64,000 nucleotides of DNA from Massilia atriviolacea (lineage in GTDB: Bacteria; Pseudomonadota; Gammaproteobacteria; Burkholderiales; Burkholderiaceae_D), in the NCBI RefSeq assembly GCF_003953935.1, contig NZ_RXLQ01000004.1, forward strand, positions 1 to 64,000, given 5' to 3'. The stretch's first letter is position 1. Every line of letters begins with the position of its first letter. Made by a program: the position numbers and the translations under genes. Positions 46,317-58,860 of the stretch are shown here, piece after piece. The notes beneath the pieces were generated by a model, which searched no databases, was not told the DNA's origin, and saw only the letters and a program-made list of their open reading frames with translations.

Positions 46317-47078
46317 ATGATCGATTTCGCCTTACTCGGATGCGCGGCCTTCCTGGCCGGCTTGGTAGATGCTGTGGTGGGAGGCGGCGGATTGATCCAG
46401 GTGCCGGTCTTGTTCTCGGTGTTTTCACGTGAAATCCCGGCTACCTTGCTGGGGACCAGCAAGTTCGCGGGCATCTTCGGGACCGGCGCGGCGGCCGTCA
46501 ATTACGCGCGCAAGGTGAGGGTGGCGTGGAGCGCGGCCGCGCCGGCGGCGGTGTCGGCCTTGCTGCTCTCCTTCGCCGGGGCCTATACCGTGACCAGGGT
46601 GCCGGCCGATTTCGTGCGCACCCTGCTGCCTTTCGTGCTGGTCGCGGTGGCGGTGTACACCTTCCGCAAGAAGGACTTCGGCAGCGTCCACGCCCCCGTG
46701 CACAGCGGCGCGACCGAGCGCTGGGTGGCGCTCGGGATCGGCGCCGCCATCGGTTTCTACGACGGCTTTTTCGGTCCCGGCACCGGCAGCTTCCTGCTGT
46801 TCCTGTATGTGCGTTTTTTCGGCTTCGATTTCCTGAGCGCGTCCGCTGCGGCCAAGGTCGTCAACGTGGCCTGCAATCTGTCGGCGCTGATGTGGTTCGG
46901 CTACAGCGGCCATATCCTCTGGCAGCTCGGCCTGATGATGGCGCTGTGCCAGGTGGCCGGTTCCCTGGTCGGCACCAGGCTCGCGATCAAGCACGGCAGT
47001 GCGTTCGTGCGCAAGCTATTCCTCGTCGTGGTCAGCTTGCTGATCGTCAAGACCAGCTACGACGCCATGAAGTGGTAG
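46317..47078 (+). CDS. TSUP-family permease (TauE/SafE)
   Basis: A 253-residue membrane protein with about eight helices. GLVDAVVGGGGLIQVPVLF is the N-terminal half-repeat signature and IGFYDGFFGPGTGSFLLF the second. Members of the family export sulfite, sulfoacetate or similar anions; the substrate is not predictable. A parS-like palindrome lies within its coding sequence at 46421-46436. Confidence 0.92.
   Translation: MIDFALLGCAAFLAGLVDAVVGGGGLIQVPVLFSVFSREIPATLLGTSKFAGIFGTGAAAVNYARKVRVAWSAAAPAAVSALLLSFAGAYTVTRVPADFVRTLLPFVLVAVAVYTFRKKDFGSVHAPVHSGATERWVALGIGAAIGFYDGFFGPGTGSFLLFLYVRFFGFDFLSASAAAKVVNVACNLSALMWFGYSGHILWQLGLMMALCQVAGSLVGTRLAIKHGSAFVRKLFLVVVSLLIVKTSYDAMKW
46421..46436. promoter_or_regulatory. 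parS-like site inside the TSUP gene
   Basis: GTTTTCACGTGAAATC contains the perfect 12-base core TTTCACGTGAAA (46423-46434) of parS but deviates at the outer bases. Confidence 0.5.
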
Positions 47079-47079
47079 T

Positions 47080-47168
47080 TGTTTCACGTGGAACAGCGCC
47101 GATGCGCTTCACGATGTTCCACGTGAAACCATCCGTTTTTCGTCAAACGCGACGTTCCACGTGAAACA
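47080..47168. promoter_or_regulatory. parS: cluster of three parS sites upstream of mnmG
   Basis: TGTTTCACGTGGAACA (47080-47095), TGTTCCACGTGAAACC (47115-47130) and CGTTCCACGTGAAACA (47153-47168) each differ from the parS consensus by one or two bases. ParB nucleates here for origin segregation. The genes parA and parB lie 2.8 kb to the right. Confidence 0.9.
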
Positions 47169-47266
47169 CTTCGTTGCGTAAAAATGGCTGATTCTGGGTG
47201 TAACAGCGTGGAGGGTCCGAAAAGACTCTATAATCGGGCCTCATATCCCTCGCTCTACACTCCATC

Positions 47267-49198
47267 ATGCTATTTCCAACTGAATTCGACGTCATCGTCG
47301 TCGGCGGCGGCCATGCCGGCACCGAGGCTGCGCTCGCTTCCGCCCGCATGGGCCAGAAGACCTTGCTGCTCACCCATAACATCGAGACGCTCGGCCAGAT
47401 GTCTTGCAACCCGTCCATCGGCGGCATCGGCAAGGGTCACCTGGTCAAGGAAGTCGACGCCATGGGCGGCGCGATGGCGATTGCCACGGACGAATCCGGT
47501 ATCCAGTTTCGCATCCTTAACTCGTCCAAAGGTCCGGCCGTGCGCGCCACCCGCGCGCAAGCCGACCGCATCCTGTACAAGCAAGCCATCCGTTCGCGCC
47601 TGGAAAACCAGCCGAACCTGTGGCTGTTCCAGCAAGCCGTCGACGACCTGATGCTCGAAGGCGAGCGCGTCGTCGGCGCCGTGACCCAGATCGGCATCCA
47701 GTTCCGCGCCCGCGCGGTGGTGCTGACGGCCGGCACTTTCCTCGACGGGAAGATCCACGTCGGCCTGCAAAACTACGCGGCCGGCCGCGCAGGCGATCCG
47801 CCGGCCATCTCCCTGTCCGCCCGTCTGAAGGAATTGAAGCTGCCGCAGGGCCGCCTGAAAACCGGCACGCCGCCGCGCATCGATGGCCGCAGCATCGATT
47901 TTTCGCAGATGTCGGAGCAGCCGGGCGACCTCGATCCGGCGCCGGTATTCTCGGTCATGGGCAACAGCGCCATGCATCCGCGCCAGGTGCCGTGCTGGGT
48001 TACGCATACCAATGCGCAGACGCATGACATCATCCGTGCCGGCCTCGACCGAAGCCCGATGTACACCGGCGTCATCGAAGGCGTCGGTCCGCGTTACTGC
48101 CCGTCCATCGAAGACAAGATCCACCGCTTCTCGGGCAAGGAATCGCACCAGATCTTCCTGGAGCCGGAAGGCTTGACAACCAACGAGTTCTATCCGAACG
48201 GCATCTCCACCAGCCTGCCGTTCGACGTGCAGATCGCCCTGGTGCGCTCGATGAAGGGCATGGAAAACGCCTTCATCCTGCGCCCCGGCTACGCCATCGA
48301 GTACGATTACTACGACCCGCGCGGCCTGAAAACCTCGCTCGAAACCAAGGCCGTGCAGGGCCTGTTCTTCGCCGGCCAGATCAACGGCACCACCGGTTAC
48401 GAAGAAGCGGCGGCTCAGGGCATGCTGGCCGGCATCAACGCGGCGCTCATGACGCAAGGCCGCGAGGCCTGGGTGCCGGGCCGATCCGAAGCCTACCTCG
48501 GCGTGCTGGTCGACGACCTGACCACCCAGGGCGTGGCCGAGCCCTACCGCATGTTCACCAGCCGCGCCGAGTTCCGCCTCAGCCTGCGCGAAGACAATGC
48601 CGACATGCGCCTGACCGAGATCGGCCGCAAACTCGGCTGCGTGGGCGACGCCCAATGGGATGCCTTCGAGCGCAAACGCGAAGCGGTCGCCGTGGAACTG
48701 GAGCGCCTGCGCACCACCTGGGTCAACCCGCGCATCCTCGCCAGCGCCGAATCGGAACGGGTGATCGGCCAGGCCATCGAGCGCGAATACTCGCTGGCCG
48801 ACCTGCTGCGCCGTCCGGGCGTCGACTACGACAAGCTGATGGGCCTGTCGGGCGTGGAAGGGCAGGCGCTCGCCGGCCCCGGCGTGGCCGATCCCGCGGT
48901 CAAGGAACAGGTCGAAATCCAGCTCAAATACGCCGGCTACATCGACCGCCAGGCCAAGGAAGTCGAGCGTCACGACCACTACGAAAACCTCAAGCTGCCG
49001 GCCGGCTTCGATTACCTCGACATCGGCGCGCTGTCGATCGAGGTGCGCCAGAAGCTCGACAAGCAGCGTCCGGAGACCTTGGGGCAGGCGTCCCGCATCT
49101 CGGGCGTCACCCCGGCCGCGATCTCGCTGCTGCTGGTGCATCTGAAAAAACGTGGTGCGAAAGGCTTCACCACCCTGAATGAGGAATTGGCAGGATGA
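47267..49198 (+). CDS. mnmG: tRNA uridine-5-carboxymethylaminomethyl modification enzyme MnmG (GidA)
   Basis: A 643-residue FAD protein that with MnmE makes the cmnm5 modification at U34 of tRNAs. [20 protein letters not shown] is the FAD-binding motif, and [20 protein letters not shown] and [20 protein letters not shown] are MnmG signatures. A TATAAT at 47229-47234 probably marks its promoter. It overlaps rsmG by 4 bases. Confidence 0.97.
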   Translation: MLFPTEFDVIVVGGGHAGTEAALASARMGQKTLLLTHNIETLGQMSCNPSIGGIGKGHLVKEVDAMGGAMAIATDESGIQFRILNSSKGPAVRATRAQADRILYKQAIRSRLENQPNLWLFQQAVDDLMLEGERVVGAVTQIGIQFRARAVVLTAGTFLDGKIHVGLQNYAAGRAGDPPAISLSARLKELKLPQGRLKTGTPPRIDGRSIDFSQMSEQPGDLDPAPVFSVMGNSAMHPRQVPCWVTHTNAQTHDIIRAGLDRSPMYTGVIEGVGPRYCPSIEDKIHRFSGKESHQIFLEPEGLTTNEFYPNGISTSLPFDVQIALVRSMKGMENAFILRPGYAIEYDYYDPRGLKTSLETKAVQGLFFAGQINGTTGYEEAAAQGMLAGINAALMTQGREAWVPGRSEAYLGVLVDDLTTQGVAEPYRMFTSRAEFRLSLREDNADMRLTEIGRKLGCVGDAQWDAFERKREAVAVELERLRTTWVNPRILASAESERVIGQAIEREYSLADLLRRPGVDYDKLMGLSGVEGQALAGPGVADPAVKEQVEIQLKYAGYIDRQAKEVERHDHYENLKLPAGFDYLDIGALSIEVRQKLDKQRPETLGQASRISGVTPAAISLLLVHLKKRGAKGFTTLNEELAG

Positions 49199-49842
49199 AG
49201 TTTTTCGACCGTAACGCCATCGCGCCCGTGCTGGCCGATGGCATCAAGGAACTCAAGCTCGACCTGAACGAACAGCAGCACGGGCAATTGCTGGACTACC
49301 TGGCGCTGCTGTTCAAGTGGAATTCGGTGTACAACCTGACCTCGGTGCGCGATCCGATGCAGATGGCGACCCACCATGCGCTCGATTCGCTGGCCGCGGT
49401 ATCGGCCTTCGAGGGCGCCGTCAGCCTGCTCGACGTGGGCGCGGGCGGCGGCTTGCCCGGCATCGTGCTGGCGATCGCCAGGCCCGACATGAAAGTGGCC
49501 CTGATCGACACCGTCCACAAGAAGACCGCCTTCCTCACCCAGGTCAAAGCCGAACTCGGCCTTTCCAACGTCACGGTGCACACGGCGCGCGTGGAGCAGC
49601 TGCAGGTGCCGCACAAATTCGACGTGATCACCTCGCGCGCCTTTGCCGACCTGTCCGACTTCGTCAACTGGTCCGGGCACCTGCTGGCCGAGGGCGGCAA
49701 ATTCATCGCCCTCAAAGGCACGGCGCCGGCGGACGAACAGGCGCGGCTGCCGAGCGACTGGAAAGTAAGCGAATTGCGGCCTATCCAGGTACCGGGGCTG
49801 CAGGCGGAACGCCACCTGGTGTTCATCGTGAAAAATCAGTAA
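49195..49842 (+). CDS. rsmG: 16S rRNA (guanine527-N7)-methyltransferase RsmG (GidB)
   Basis: A 215-residue SAM-dependent methyltransferase of m7G527 in 16S r[18 protein letters not shown] is the SAM-binding motif and [14 protein letters not shown] the conserved N-terminal segment. Start overlaps the mnmG stop, so the two are coupled. Confidence 0.97.
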   Translation: MKFFDRNAIAPVLADGIKELKLDLNEQQHGQLLDYLALLFKWNSVYNLTSVRDPMQMATHHALDSLAAVSAFEGAVSLLDVGAGGGLPGIVLAIARPDMKVALIDTVHKKTAFLTQVKAELGLSNVTVHTARVEQLQVPHKFDVITSRAFADLSDFVNWSGHLLAEGGKFIALKGTAPADEQARLPSDWKVSELRPIQVPGLQAERHLVFIVKNQ

Positions 49843-49843
49843 A

Positions 49844-49940
49844 CAGTATAAATCGAATAAACGGTTTATATCAATCAAACCATATAAATCGTATAAACGG
49901 TTTATACGATTAAAACAGTATAAACCGTTTGCATCAAAAC
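49844..49940. repeat. tandem ~36-base AT-rich repeat upstream of parA
   Basis: Three units share the ATAAACGGTTTATA palindrome: 49844-49880, 49881-49915 and a shorter 49916-49940 with TATAAACCGTTT. They fill the rsmG-parA gap and end 17 bases before the parA start. They could be a ParA/ParB autoregulatory operator or a site for another factor. Confidence 0.7.
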
Positions 49941-49956
49941 TATCATAAGAGCATAC

Positions 49957-50727
49957 ATGGCGAAAATATTTTGCGTTGCAAATCAAAAGGGCGGCGTAGG
50001 CAAGACCACCACCAGCGTTAACCTGTCGGCGGGGCTGGCCAAGCTGGACCAGCGCGTGCTGCTGGTCGACCTGGACCCGCAGGGCAACGCGACCATGGGC
50101 GCCGGCATCAACAAGGCCGGCCTCAAGGCATCGACGTATGAAGTGCTGCTGGGCGAGGCCGAGGTGGGCGAAGCGCGCACGCGTTCGGAAGCGGGGCGCT
50201 TCGACGTGCTGCCGTCGAACCGCGAGCTGGCCGGGGCCGAAGTCGAGATGGTCGAACTGGAAAACCGCGAGCGCCGCCTGAAGGATGCGCTGGCCGCGGT
50301 CGACAAGGAATACGACTTCATCCTGATCGACTGCCCGCCGGCCCTGTCGATGCTGACCCTGAACGGCCTGTGCGCCGCGCACGGCGTGATCATTCCGATG
50401 CAGTGCGAGTACTACGCGCTGGAAGGCTTGTCGGACCTGGTCAACACCATCAAGAAGGTGCACGCCAACCTGAACACCGACCTGAAGATCATCGGCCTGC
50501 TGCGCGTCATGTTCGATCCGCGCATGACCCTCTCGCAGCAGGTATCGGCCCAGCTCGAGCAGCACTTCGGCGACAAGGTCTTCAACACCATCATCCCGCG
50601 CAACGTGCGCCTGGCCGAAGCGCCGTCGTACGGCGTGCCGGGCGTGGTGTTCGATCCGTCTTCGAAAGGGGCGCAAGCCTACATCGCCTTCGGCGCCGAA
50701 ATGGTCGAACGCATCAAGACAATGTAA
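49957..50727 (+). CDS. parA: ParA chromosome-partitioning ATPase
   Basis: A 256-residue deviant Walker-type ATPase (Soj family). KGGVGKTTT is the deviant Walker A and LVDLDPQGNATMGAG the Walker A' region. It moves ParB-parS complexes on the nucleoid. There is no N-terminal DNA-binding extension, as usual for chromosomal ParA. Confidence 0.97.
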   Translation: MAKIFCVANQKGGVGKTTTSVNLSAGLAKLDQRVLLVDLDPQGNATMGAGINKAGLKASTYEVLLGEAEVGEARTRSEAGRFDVLPSNRELAGAEVEMVELENRERRLKDALAAVDKEYDFILIDCPPALSMLTLNGLCAAHGVIIPMQCEYYALEGLSDLVNTIKKVHANLNTDLKIIGLLRVMFDPRMTLSQQVSAQLEQHFGDKVFNTIIPRNVRLAEAPSYGVPGVVFDPSSKGAQAYIAFGAEMVERIKTM

Positions 50728-50730
50728 ACA

Positions 50731-50805
50731 CAGGTATCCCACACATAGGCATCCCAAAAATAGGCATCCCACAAATAGGCATCCCACGAATAGGCAGCAC
50801 ATATA
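50731..50805. repeat. 15-base tandem repeat between parA and parB
   Basis: Five 15-base units, consensus TAGGCATCCCACAAA, run from the parA stop to the parB ATG. In the parB frame they encode repeated Gly-Ile-Pro-X-Ile with no stop codon. No ribosome-binding site lies before the parB ATG. Confidence 0.85.
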
Positions 50806-51683
50806 TGGCAACCAAAAAACTCAAAGGGCTCGGTCGCGGGCTCGACGCGCTGCTGGGCGGCGACGGCGAGGGCGCCAAGCCCGACACGCCGTCGGTCCTG
50901 GCCGTGCACCAGATGCAGGCCGGTAAATACCAGCCGCGCACGCGCATGGACGAAGGCGCGCTCAACGAACTGGCGGCCTCGATCAAAACCCAGGGCATCA
51001 TGCAACCGGTGCTGGTGCGCCCGATCGGGCAGGACAGCCTGACCGGCGCGCTGCGCTACGAGATCATCGCCGGCGAACGGCGCTTCCGCGCGGCCCAGCT
51101 GGCCGGCCTCGGCGAGATCCCGGTGCTGGTGCGCGACGTCGACGACCAGGCGGCCGCCGCCATGGCGCTGATCGAGAACATCCAGCGCGAAGACCTCAAT
51201 CCGCTGGAAGAGGCGCAGGGCATCCACCGCCTGATCTCGGATTTCAACTTTACCCACGAGCAGGCCGCCACCGCGGTCGGGCGTTCGCGCAGCGCGGTGT
51301 CGAACCTGCTGCGCCTGATGAACCTGGCGGCGCCGGTGCAAACCATGCTGATGGCCGGCGACCTGGACATGGGCCACGCGCGCGCCTTGCTGGCGGTGGA
51401 CTCGGCCAGCCAGATCGCCCTGGCCAACCTGGTCGTGGCAAAACGCCTGTCGGTACGCGAGACCGAAAAGCTGGTGGCCAGGGCGCTCGACGAGCAGGCC
51501 AACCCGGCCACCGCCCGGCCAAAGGAAAAATCGGGAGATATTGCCCGGTTGGAAGAAGAGCTGTCCGACAAGCTGGCCACGCCGGTCCTGTTCAAGATGG
51601 GCGCGAAGGGCAGGGGACAGATGATCATCGACTTCGCCGACCTCGATATCCTCGATGGCGTGCTGGCCCGTTTGCGGGCCTAA
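50805..51683 (+). CDS. parB: ParB centromere-binding protein / CTPase
   Basis: A 292-residue ParB. It starts MATKKLKGLGRGLDALLGG (the ParA-stimulating N-terminus), then GERRFRAAQLAGLGEIPVLV (box II CTP-binding region) and the helix-turn-helix THEQAATAVGRSRSAVSNLLRL that reads parS. It loads as a clamp on the parS sites at 47.1 kb and spreads. The reading frame is open upstream across the 15-base repeats. Confidence 0.97.
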   Translation: MATKKLKGLGRGLDALLGGDGEGAKPDTPSVLAVHQMQAGKYQPRTRMDEGALNELAASIKTQGIMQPVLVRPIGQDSLTGALRYEIIAGERRFRAAQLAGLGEIPVLVRDVDDQAAAAMALIENIQREDLNPLEEAQGIHRLISDFNFTHEQAATAVGRSRSAVSNLLRLMNLAAPVQTMLMAGDLDMGHARALLAVDSASQIALANLVVAKRLSVRETEKLVARALDEQANPATARPKEKSGDIARLEEELSDKLATPVLFKMGAKGRGQMIIDFADLDILDGVLARLRA

Positions 51684-51690
51684 GAGCCTG

Positions 51691-51718
51691 CGTCATTCCC
51701 GCGCAGGCGGGAATGACG
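51691..51718. repeat. perfect dispersed palindrome after parB
   Basis: CGTCATTCCCGC and GCGGGAATGACG flank a GCAG loop. This is the cleanest copy of the REP-like palindrome family in the window and may end the parAB transcript. Confidence 0.75.
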
Positions 51719-52052
51719 GCGCTGAGCCTGGCGCTATCGGCAAACGACAGCGCAGCGAAAGATAAACGCAGTTGCGCGACGTTGTAGCAAGCGCTCACTT
51801 GCGCCGATCGCCGTTCGGTATGACCTGCAAGGTCATTGCCGCCATCCCCTCCCGCGCCTACCCTATCGCTGTAGCTCGCGGCAAGCCGGCAGCAAGCGCC
51901 CCGGCAAGCCCGCTGGCGCGACCATTATCACGCTAGACGTTGCCTTTGGTTAACTTTTCGCAGGGAGCCGCAGTTCGCCCCCGTTTAGTGCAGATTGCAG
52001 AAAAATGCGTGGTTTTTGGACACAATGAGGCTCATTCACAGTGCAGCAACGT
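51719..52052. other. parB-atp intergenic region
   Basis: About 330 bases with no coding signal. It contains the upstream region of the atp promoter; nothing else is recognisable. Confidence 0.5.
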
Positions 52053-52082
52053 TTGACGCATGCCAGCATAAGCACTTATAAT
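52053..52082 (+). promoter_or_regulatory. atp operon promoter
   Basis: TTGACG (52053-52058) and a perfect TATAAT (52077-52082) with an 18-base spacer lie 67 bases before atpI. Confidence 0.8.
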
Positions 52083-52148
52083 CCCGCTGATTCACATAAT
52101 TCAGACACCGAAACACGGCACTTATATGGCTGGCGCAAGGAATACAAC

Positions 52149-52487
52149 ATGTTGCGCTTAGTCTCCCTGCAATTGATGGTCACAGTCGCTGCCGGCGTTA
52201 TCGCCGCGCTTCTGGGGGGATGGGCTGCGATGTTTTCGGCGGTGTTCGGCGGATTATGTTGTGTCTTGCCCAATGCTGTGTTCGCGTTGCGCCTGTTCGC
52301 CAATACGAAGAAACCCGGTGGGGCCGACCCGATATCGTTTTTTATCTGGGAACTCATAAAGATTGCTCTGACGGTGGCGCTGATTTACGCGACCGCCTTG
52401 CTGTACCGCGATTTGAACTGGTTCGCCATGATTGGCGGCTTCATCGTGGCGCTGAAAAGTTACATATTCTTAATATTTAGGCACTGA
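52149..52487 (+). CDS. atpI: ATP synthase accessory protein AtpI
   Basis: A 112-residue protein with four hydrophobic helices. Its position directly before atpB and the size fit AtpI, which assists c-ring assembly and magnesium handling. AAGGA precedes ATG 52149; the frame is open 36 codons upstream but overlaps the promoter. Confidence 0.88.
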   Translation: MLRLVSLQLMVTVAAGVIAALLGGWAAMFSAVFGGLCCVLPNAVFALRLFANTKKPGGADPISFFIWELIKIALTVALIYATALLYRDLNWFAMIGGFIVALKSYIFLIFRH

Positions 52488-52488
52488 C

Positions 52489-53328
52489 ATGACGAGCTCA
52501 ACAGTTGAAGCCGGCGCAGCCCACGCGCCGACCGCATCGGAATACATCAAGCACCACCTTGGCCACTTTTCGACCAAGCACCAGGATAATGTGGTCGATT
52601 TCTCGATTATCAATATGGACACCATCTTCTGGTCGGTGGCCATGGGTATCCTCGGCTGCCTGATCATGTGGATGGCGGCGCGTAAAGCCACCTCCGGCGT
52701 GCCGACCCGTTTCCAGGCCGCGGTCGAAATGATTTTCGAAATGGTCGACAACCAGGCCAAGGGCATCGTCCACGGCGACCGCAGCTTCATCGCGCCGCTG
52801 GCACTGACCGTGTTCGTCTGGGTTTCGCTGATGAATTCGCTGGACTTCCTGCCGGTCGACATGTTCTCCGGCCTGTTCAAGCTGCTCGGCATCGAACACA
52901 TCTTCCCGTATCACCGCGTGGTTCCGACCGCCGACCTGAACGGCTCGCTCGGCATCGCCCTCGGCGTGTTCGCCCTGATGATCTACTACAGCATCAAGAT
53001 CAAGGGTTTCGGCGGCTGGATCCACGAACTGTTTTCCGCACCATTCGGCATCGCCATGGCGCCGTTCAACCTGCTGTTGAACATCATCGAGTACGCAGCA
53101 AAAACCGTGTCGCTCGGCATGCGACTGTTCGGCAACATGTTTGCTGGCGAACTGCTGTTCCTGTTGATCGCTTTGTTGGGTGCGATGGCGACGACGTTCG
53201 GCTTTGTCGGCCACGTCATCGCCGGTTCGATCTGGGCTATTTTCCACATCCTGATCGTGTTCCTGCAGGCGTTCATTTTCATGATGCTGACCCTGGTGTA
53301 CCTGGGCCAGGCGCATGAAGGTCACTGA
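52489..53328 (+). CDS. atpB: F0F1 ATP synthase subunit a
   Basis: A 279-residue polytopic subunit forming the proton half-channels. The conserved arginine segment [14 protein letters not shown] is present near residue 210. It starts one base after the atpI stop. Confidence 0.97.
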   Translation: MTSSTVEAGAAHAPTASEYIKHHLGHFSTKHQDNVVDFSIINMDTIFWSVAMGILGCLIMWMAARKATSGVPTRFQAAVEMIFEMVDNQAKGIVHGDRSFIAPLALTVFVWVSLMNSLDFLPVDMFSGLFKLLGIEHIFPYHRVVPTADLNGSLGIALGVFALMIYYSIKIKGFGGWIHELFSAPFGIAMAPFNLLLNIIEYAAKTVSLGMRLFGNMFAGELLFLLIALLGAMATTFGFVGHVIAGSIWAIFHILIVFLQAFIFMMLTLVYLGQAHEGH

Positions 53329-53365
53329 TCGGCATAGCTCGAACAGAATCGAAACATAGTAGTAG

Positions 53366-53668
<303 letters not shown>

Positions 53669-53699
53669 TTTAAGTTCGGCACTTCGCTGGTTATGAATT

Positions 53700-53720
53700 G
53701 CCGAACCTTCCGGGTTCGGC
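53700..53720 (+). promoter_or_regulatory. hairpin between atpE and atpF
   Basis: GCCGAACC and GGTTCGGC enclose a 5-base loop, then ATCCGTTTTT. It looks like a weak terminator or 3' stabiliser and could raise atpE mRNA over the downstream genes, matching the high c-subunit stoichiometry. Confidence 0.55.
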
Positions 53721-53747
53721 ATCCGTTTTTGTAAGAAGGAAAATACC

Positions 53748-54218
53748 GTGAACTTAAACGCAACCCTGTTTGCCCAGTTCGTGGTCTTCTTCATCCTGGC
53801 TGGTTTCACGATGAAATTCGTGTGGCCCCCACTGATGAAAGCGCTCGACGAGCGCATCCAGAGGATCTCGAACGGCCTGGCCGCAGCTGACCGCGGCAAG
53901 GAAGAAATGCAGAAAGCCCACGAGCAAGTCCAGAAAGACCTGGCCGCTGCCCGTGACGAAGGTCAGAAGCGCATCAGCGACGCCGACAAGCGCGCCGCCA
54001 TGATCCTCGACGACGCCAAGAAGGCAGCTGCTGAAGAAGCGGCGCGCATCATCGCGTCGGCCAAGGCGGAAGCCGAGCAGCAAGTTACCCGCGCGCGCGA
54101 AGAACTGCGTGGCCAGGTCGCTGCCCTCGCCGTCAAAGGCGCCGAGCAGATCCTCAAGCGTGAAGTGAACGCAGCGGCCCACGCCGACCTGCTGTCGCAA
54201 TTGTCGGTCGAGCTGTAA
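53748..54218 (+). CDS. atpF: F0F1 ATP synthase subunit b
   Basis: A 156-residue stator subunit: an N-terminal membrane helix (about residues 5-26) and a long Ala/Lys/Glu coiled coil. The start is GTG preceded by AGAAGGA. Confidence 0.95.
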   Translation: MNLNATLFAQFVVFFILAGFTMKFVWPPLMKALDERIQRISNGLAAADRGKEEMQKAHEQVQKDLAAARDEGQKRISDADKRAAMILDDAKKAAAEEAARIIASAKAEAEQQVTRAREELRGQVAALAVKGAEQILKREVNAAAHADLLSQLSVEL

Positions 54219-54220
54219 TC

Positions 54221-54754
54221 ATGGCCGAACTCGCAACCGTCGCCCGTCCTTACGCCGAAGCCCTGTACCGCGTCGCCCAGCAAGGCGACGTGGCGGCCTG
54301 GTCCGAAGTGTTGTCCGAGCTGGCCCAGCTCGGCGCTCACGCCGATGTGCTGGCTTTCGCCGCCACGCCGAACGTGGCCGCCGCCGATGTCGCCTCGACC
54401 ATCGTGTCGCTGCTGAAGTCGCCAGCGACCGCGGAAGTGAACAACTTCGTTGCCATGCTGGCCGAAAACCACCGCGTGTCGCTGCTGCCGGAAATCTACG
54501 CCCAGTTCCAGGTGCTCAAGAACACGAATGCCGGTGCCGCGGACGCCAACATCACCAGCGCCTTCGAGATTGCCCAGCCGCAGGTTGCGCAACTGGTCGC
54601 GTCGCTGGAAAAGAAATTTGGCCGCAAGCTCAACCCAACGGTGACAGTGGATCCCTCGCTGATCGGTGGTGTGCGCGTGGTCGTCGGTGATGAAGTGCTC
54701 GATACCTCGGTACGCGCCAAGCTGCAACAGATGCATGTTGCGCTGACAGCGTAA
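54221..54754 (+). CDS. atpH: F0F1 ATP synthase subunit delta
   Basis: A 177-residue stator subunit linking b to the F1 head. [15 protein letters not shown] at the N-terminus and [20 protein letters not shown] at the C-terminus are family signatures. It follows atpF by 2 bases. Confidence 0.95.
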   Translation: MAELATVARPYAEALYRVAQQGDVAAWSEVLSELAQLGAHADVLAFAATPNVAAADVASTIVSLLKSPATAEVNNFVAMLAENHRVSLLPEIYAQFQVLKNTNAGAADANITSAFEIAQPQVAQLVASLEKKFGRKLNPTVTVDPSLIGGVRVVVGDEVLDTSVRAKLQQMHVALTA

Positions 54755-54820
54755 CCAATCGCACAACGCGCCGGCGCAGACGCCCTTGCCTTACGCATCA
54801 AGAAACTATTAGGAGTTAGC

Positions 54821-56362
54821 ATGCAACTTAATTCATCTGAAATCAGCGAACTGATCAAAAGCCGGATCCAAGGCCTCGAAGGTTCGGCTGATATTCGCAA
54901 TCAGGGCACGGTAATCTCCGTAGCCGACGGTATCTGCCGTATCCATGGCCTGTCGGACGTGATGCAGGGCGAGATGCTGGAATTCCCAGGCAACACCTTC
55001 GGCCTGGCGATGAACCTCGAGCGCGACTCCGTCGGCGCCGTGATTCTGGGTGCTTACGAGCACATTTCGGAAGGCGACACCGTGAAGACCACCGGCCGCA
55101 TCCTGGAAGTGCCGATCGGTCCTGAACTGAAGGGCCGTGTCGTCAACGCCCTGGGCCAGCCAATCGACGGCAAGGGTCCTGTCAACGCCAAGCTGACCGC
55201 CGCCATCGAAAAAATCGCACCGGGCGTGATCGCCCGCGAGTCCGTCTCGCAGCCAATGCAGACCGGCCTGAAGTCGATCGACTCGATGGTGCCGATCGGC
55301 CGTGGCCAGCGCGAGCTGATCATCGGTGACCGCCAGACCGGTAAATCGGCTGTCGCGATCGATGCGATCATCAACCAGAAGGGCCAGAACATGACGTGTA
55401 TCTACGTCGCGATCGGCCAGAAGGCATCGACCATCAAGAACATCGTGCGCTCGCTCGAGACGCACGGCGCGATGGAATACACCATCGTCGTCGCGGCATC
55501 GGCTTCCGAGTCGGCTGCCATGCAGTACATCTCCGCGTACTCCGGTTGCGCCATGGGCGAATACTTCCGTGACCGCGGCGAAGACGCACTGATCGTCTAC
55601 GACGACCTGTCCAAGCAAGCTGTCGCTTACCGCCAGATCTCGCTGCTGCTGCGCCGTCCACCAGGCCGCGAAGCGTATCCAGGCGACGTGTTCTACCTGC
55701 ACAGCCGCCTGCTGGAACGCGCGGCACGCGTGAACGCCACCTACGTGGAACAGTTCACCGGCGGCGCCGTCAAGGGCAAGACCGGTTCGCTGACCGCACT
55801 GCCGATCATCGAAACCCAGGCAGGCGACGTGTCCGCCTTCGTTCCGACCAACGTGATTTCGATTACCGACGGCCAGATCTTCCTGGACACCTCGCTGTTC
55901 AACTCGGGTATCCGTCCTGCGATTAACGCCGGTATTTCGGTATCGCGCGTCGGTGGCGCCGCTCAGACCAAGGTCATCAAAAACCTGTCCGGCGGTATCC
56001 GTACCGATCTGGCGCAGTACCGTGAACTGGCTGCGTTCGCGCAGTTCGCTTCCGACCTGGACGAATCGACCCGCAAGCAGCTCGACCGTGGCGCGCGCGT
56101 CACCGAACTGCTCAAGCAGGCCCAGTATTCGCCAATGTCGATCTCGATCATGGCCGTGACCCTGTTCGCGGTCAACAAAGGCTATTTCGACGATATCGAA
56201 GTGAAGAAAGTACTGGCCTTCGAAGCTGGCCTGCACGGCTACATGAAGACCAAGCAAGCTGCTCTCCTGGCCAAGATCGAAGAGACCAAGCAACTGGACA
56301 AGGATGGCGAAGCCGCCCTGGCCGCCGCTGTTGCTGACTTCAAGAAATCCGGCCAGTATTAA
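54821..56362 (+). CDS. atpA: F0F1 ATP synthase subunit alpha
   Basis: A 513-residue non-catalytic nucleotide-binding subunit. [15 protein letters not shown] is the Walker A and [17 protein letters not shown] the ATP synthase alpha/beta signature. TAGGAG precedes the ATG. Confidence 0.98.
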   Translation: MQLNSSEISELIKSRIQGLEGSADIRNQGTVISVADGICRIHGLSDVMQGEMLEFPGNTFGLAMNLERDSVGAVILGAYEHISEGDTVKTTGRILEVPIGPELKGRVVNALGQPIDGKGPVNAKLTAAIEKIAPGVIARESVSQPMQTGLKSIDSMVPIGRGQRELIIGDRQTGKSAVAIDAIINQKGQNMTCIYVAIGQKASTIKNIVRSLETHGAMEYTIVVAASASESAAMQYISAYSGCAMGEYFRDRGEDALIVYDDLSKQAVAYRQISLLLRRPPGREAYPGDVFYLHSRLLERAARVNATYVEQFTGGAVKGKTGSLTALPIIETQAGDVSAFVPTNVISITDGQIFLDTSLFNSGIRPAINAGISVSRVGGAAQTKVIKNLSGGIRTDLAQYRELAAFAQFASDLDESTRKQLDRGARVTELLKQAQYSPMSISIMAVTLFAVNKGYFDDIEVKKVLAFEAGLHGYMKTKQAALLAKIEETKQLDKDGEAALAAAVADFKKSGQY

Positions 56363-56365
56363 CGA

Positions 56366-56456
56366 TTGTGGGACGGACCTGCGCGTCGCGCAGGTCGGTC
56401 CTCAAGAATTAATACGTTGTGGGAAGGACTTGAGCGTAGCGAAAGTCGGTCCTCAA
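56366..56456. repeat. two 40-base hairpin repeats between atpA and atpG
   Basis: Units 56366-56405 and 56417-56456 both start TTGTGGGA and end GGTCCTCAA. The first folds into a strong stem (GGACCTGCGC with GCGCAGGTC). They may tune mRNA stability or translation between alpha and gamma. Confidence 0.7.
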
Positions 56457-56492
56457 CATGCTAACGGCTGGAATCAAAAGGAGTAAGGACTC

Positions 56493-58804
<2,312 letters not shown>

Positions 58805-58860
58805 GACAGGCGAGGGCGCCGCGCTGACGCAGCGTGGCGCCGGAACCCGATAGGACACAC

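Noticed and set aside
49844-50805. CRISPR array at the parA/parB repeats
   Set aside because: The repeats are contiguous tandem units without unique spacers, and no cas genes are present.
54833-56293. 486-codon frame antisense to atpA, and similar ones opposite glmS, mnmG and atpD
   Set aside because: All lie fully opposite unmistakable conserved genes and have biased, motif-free composition.
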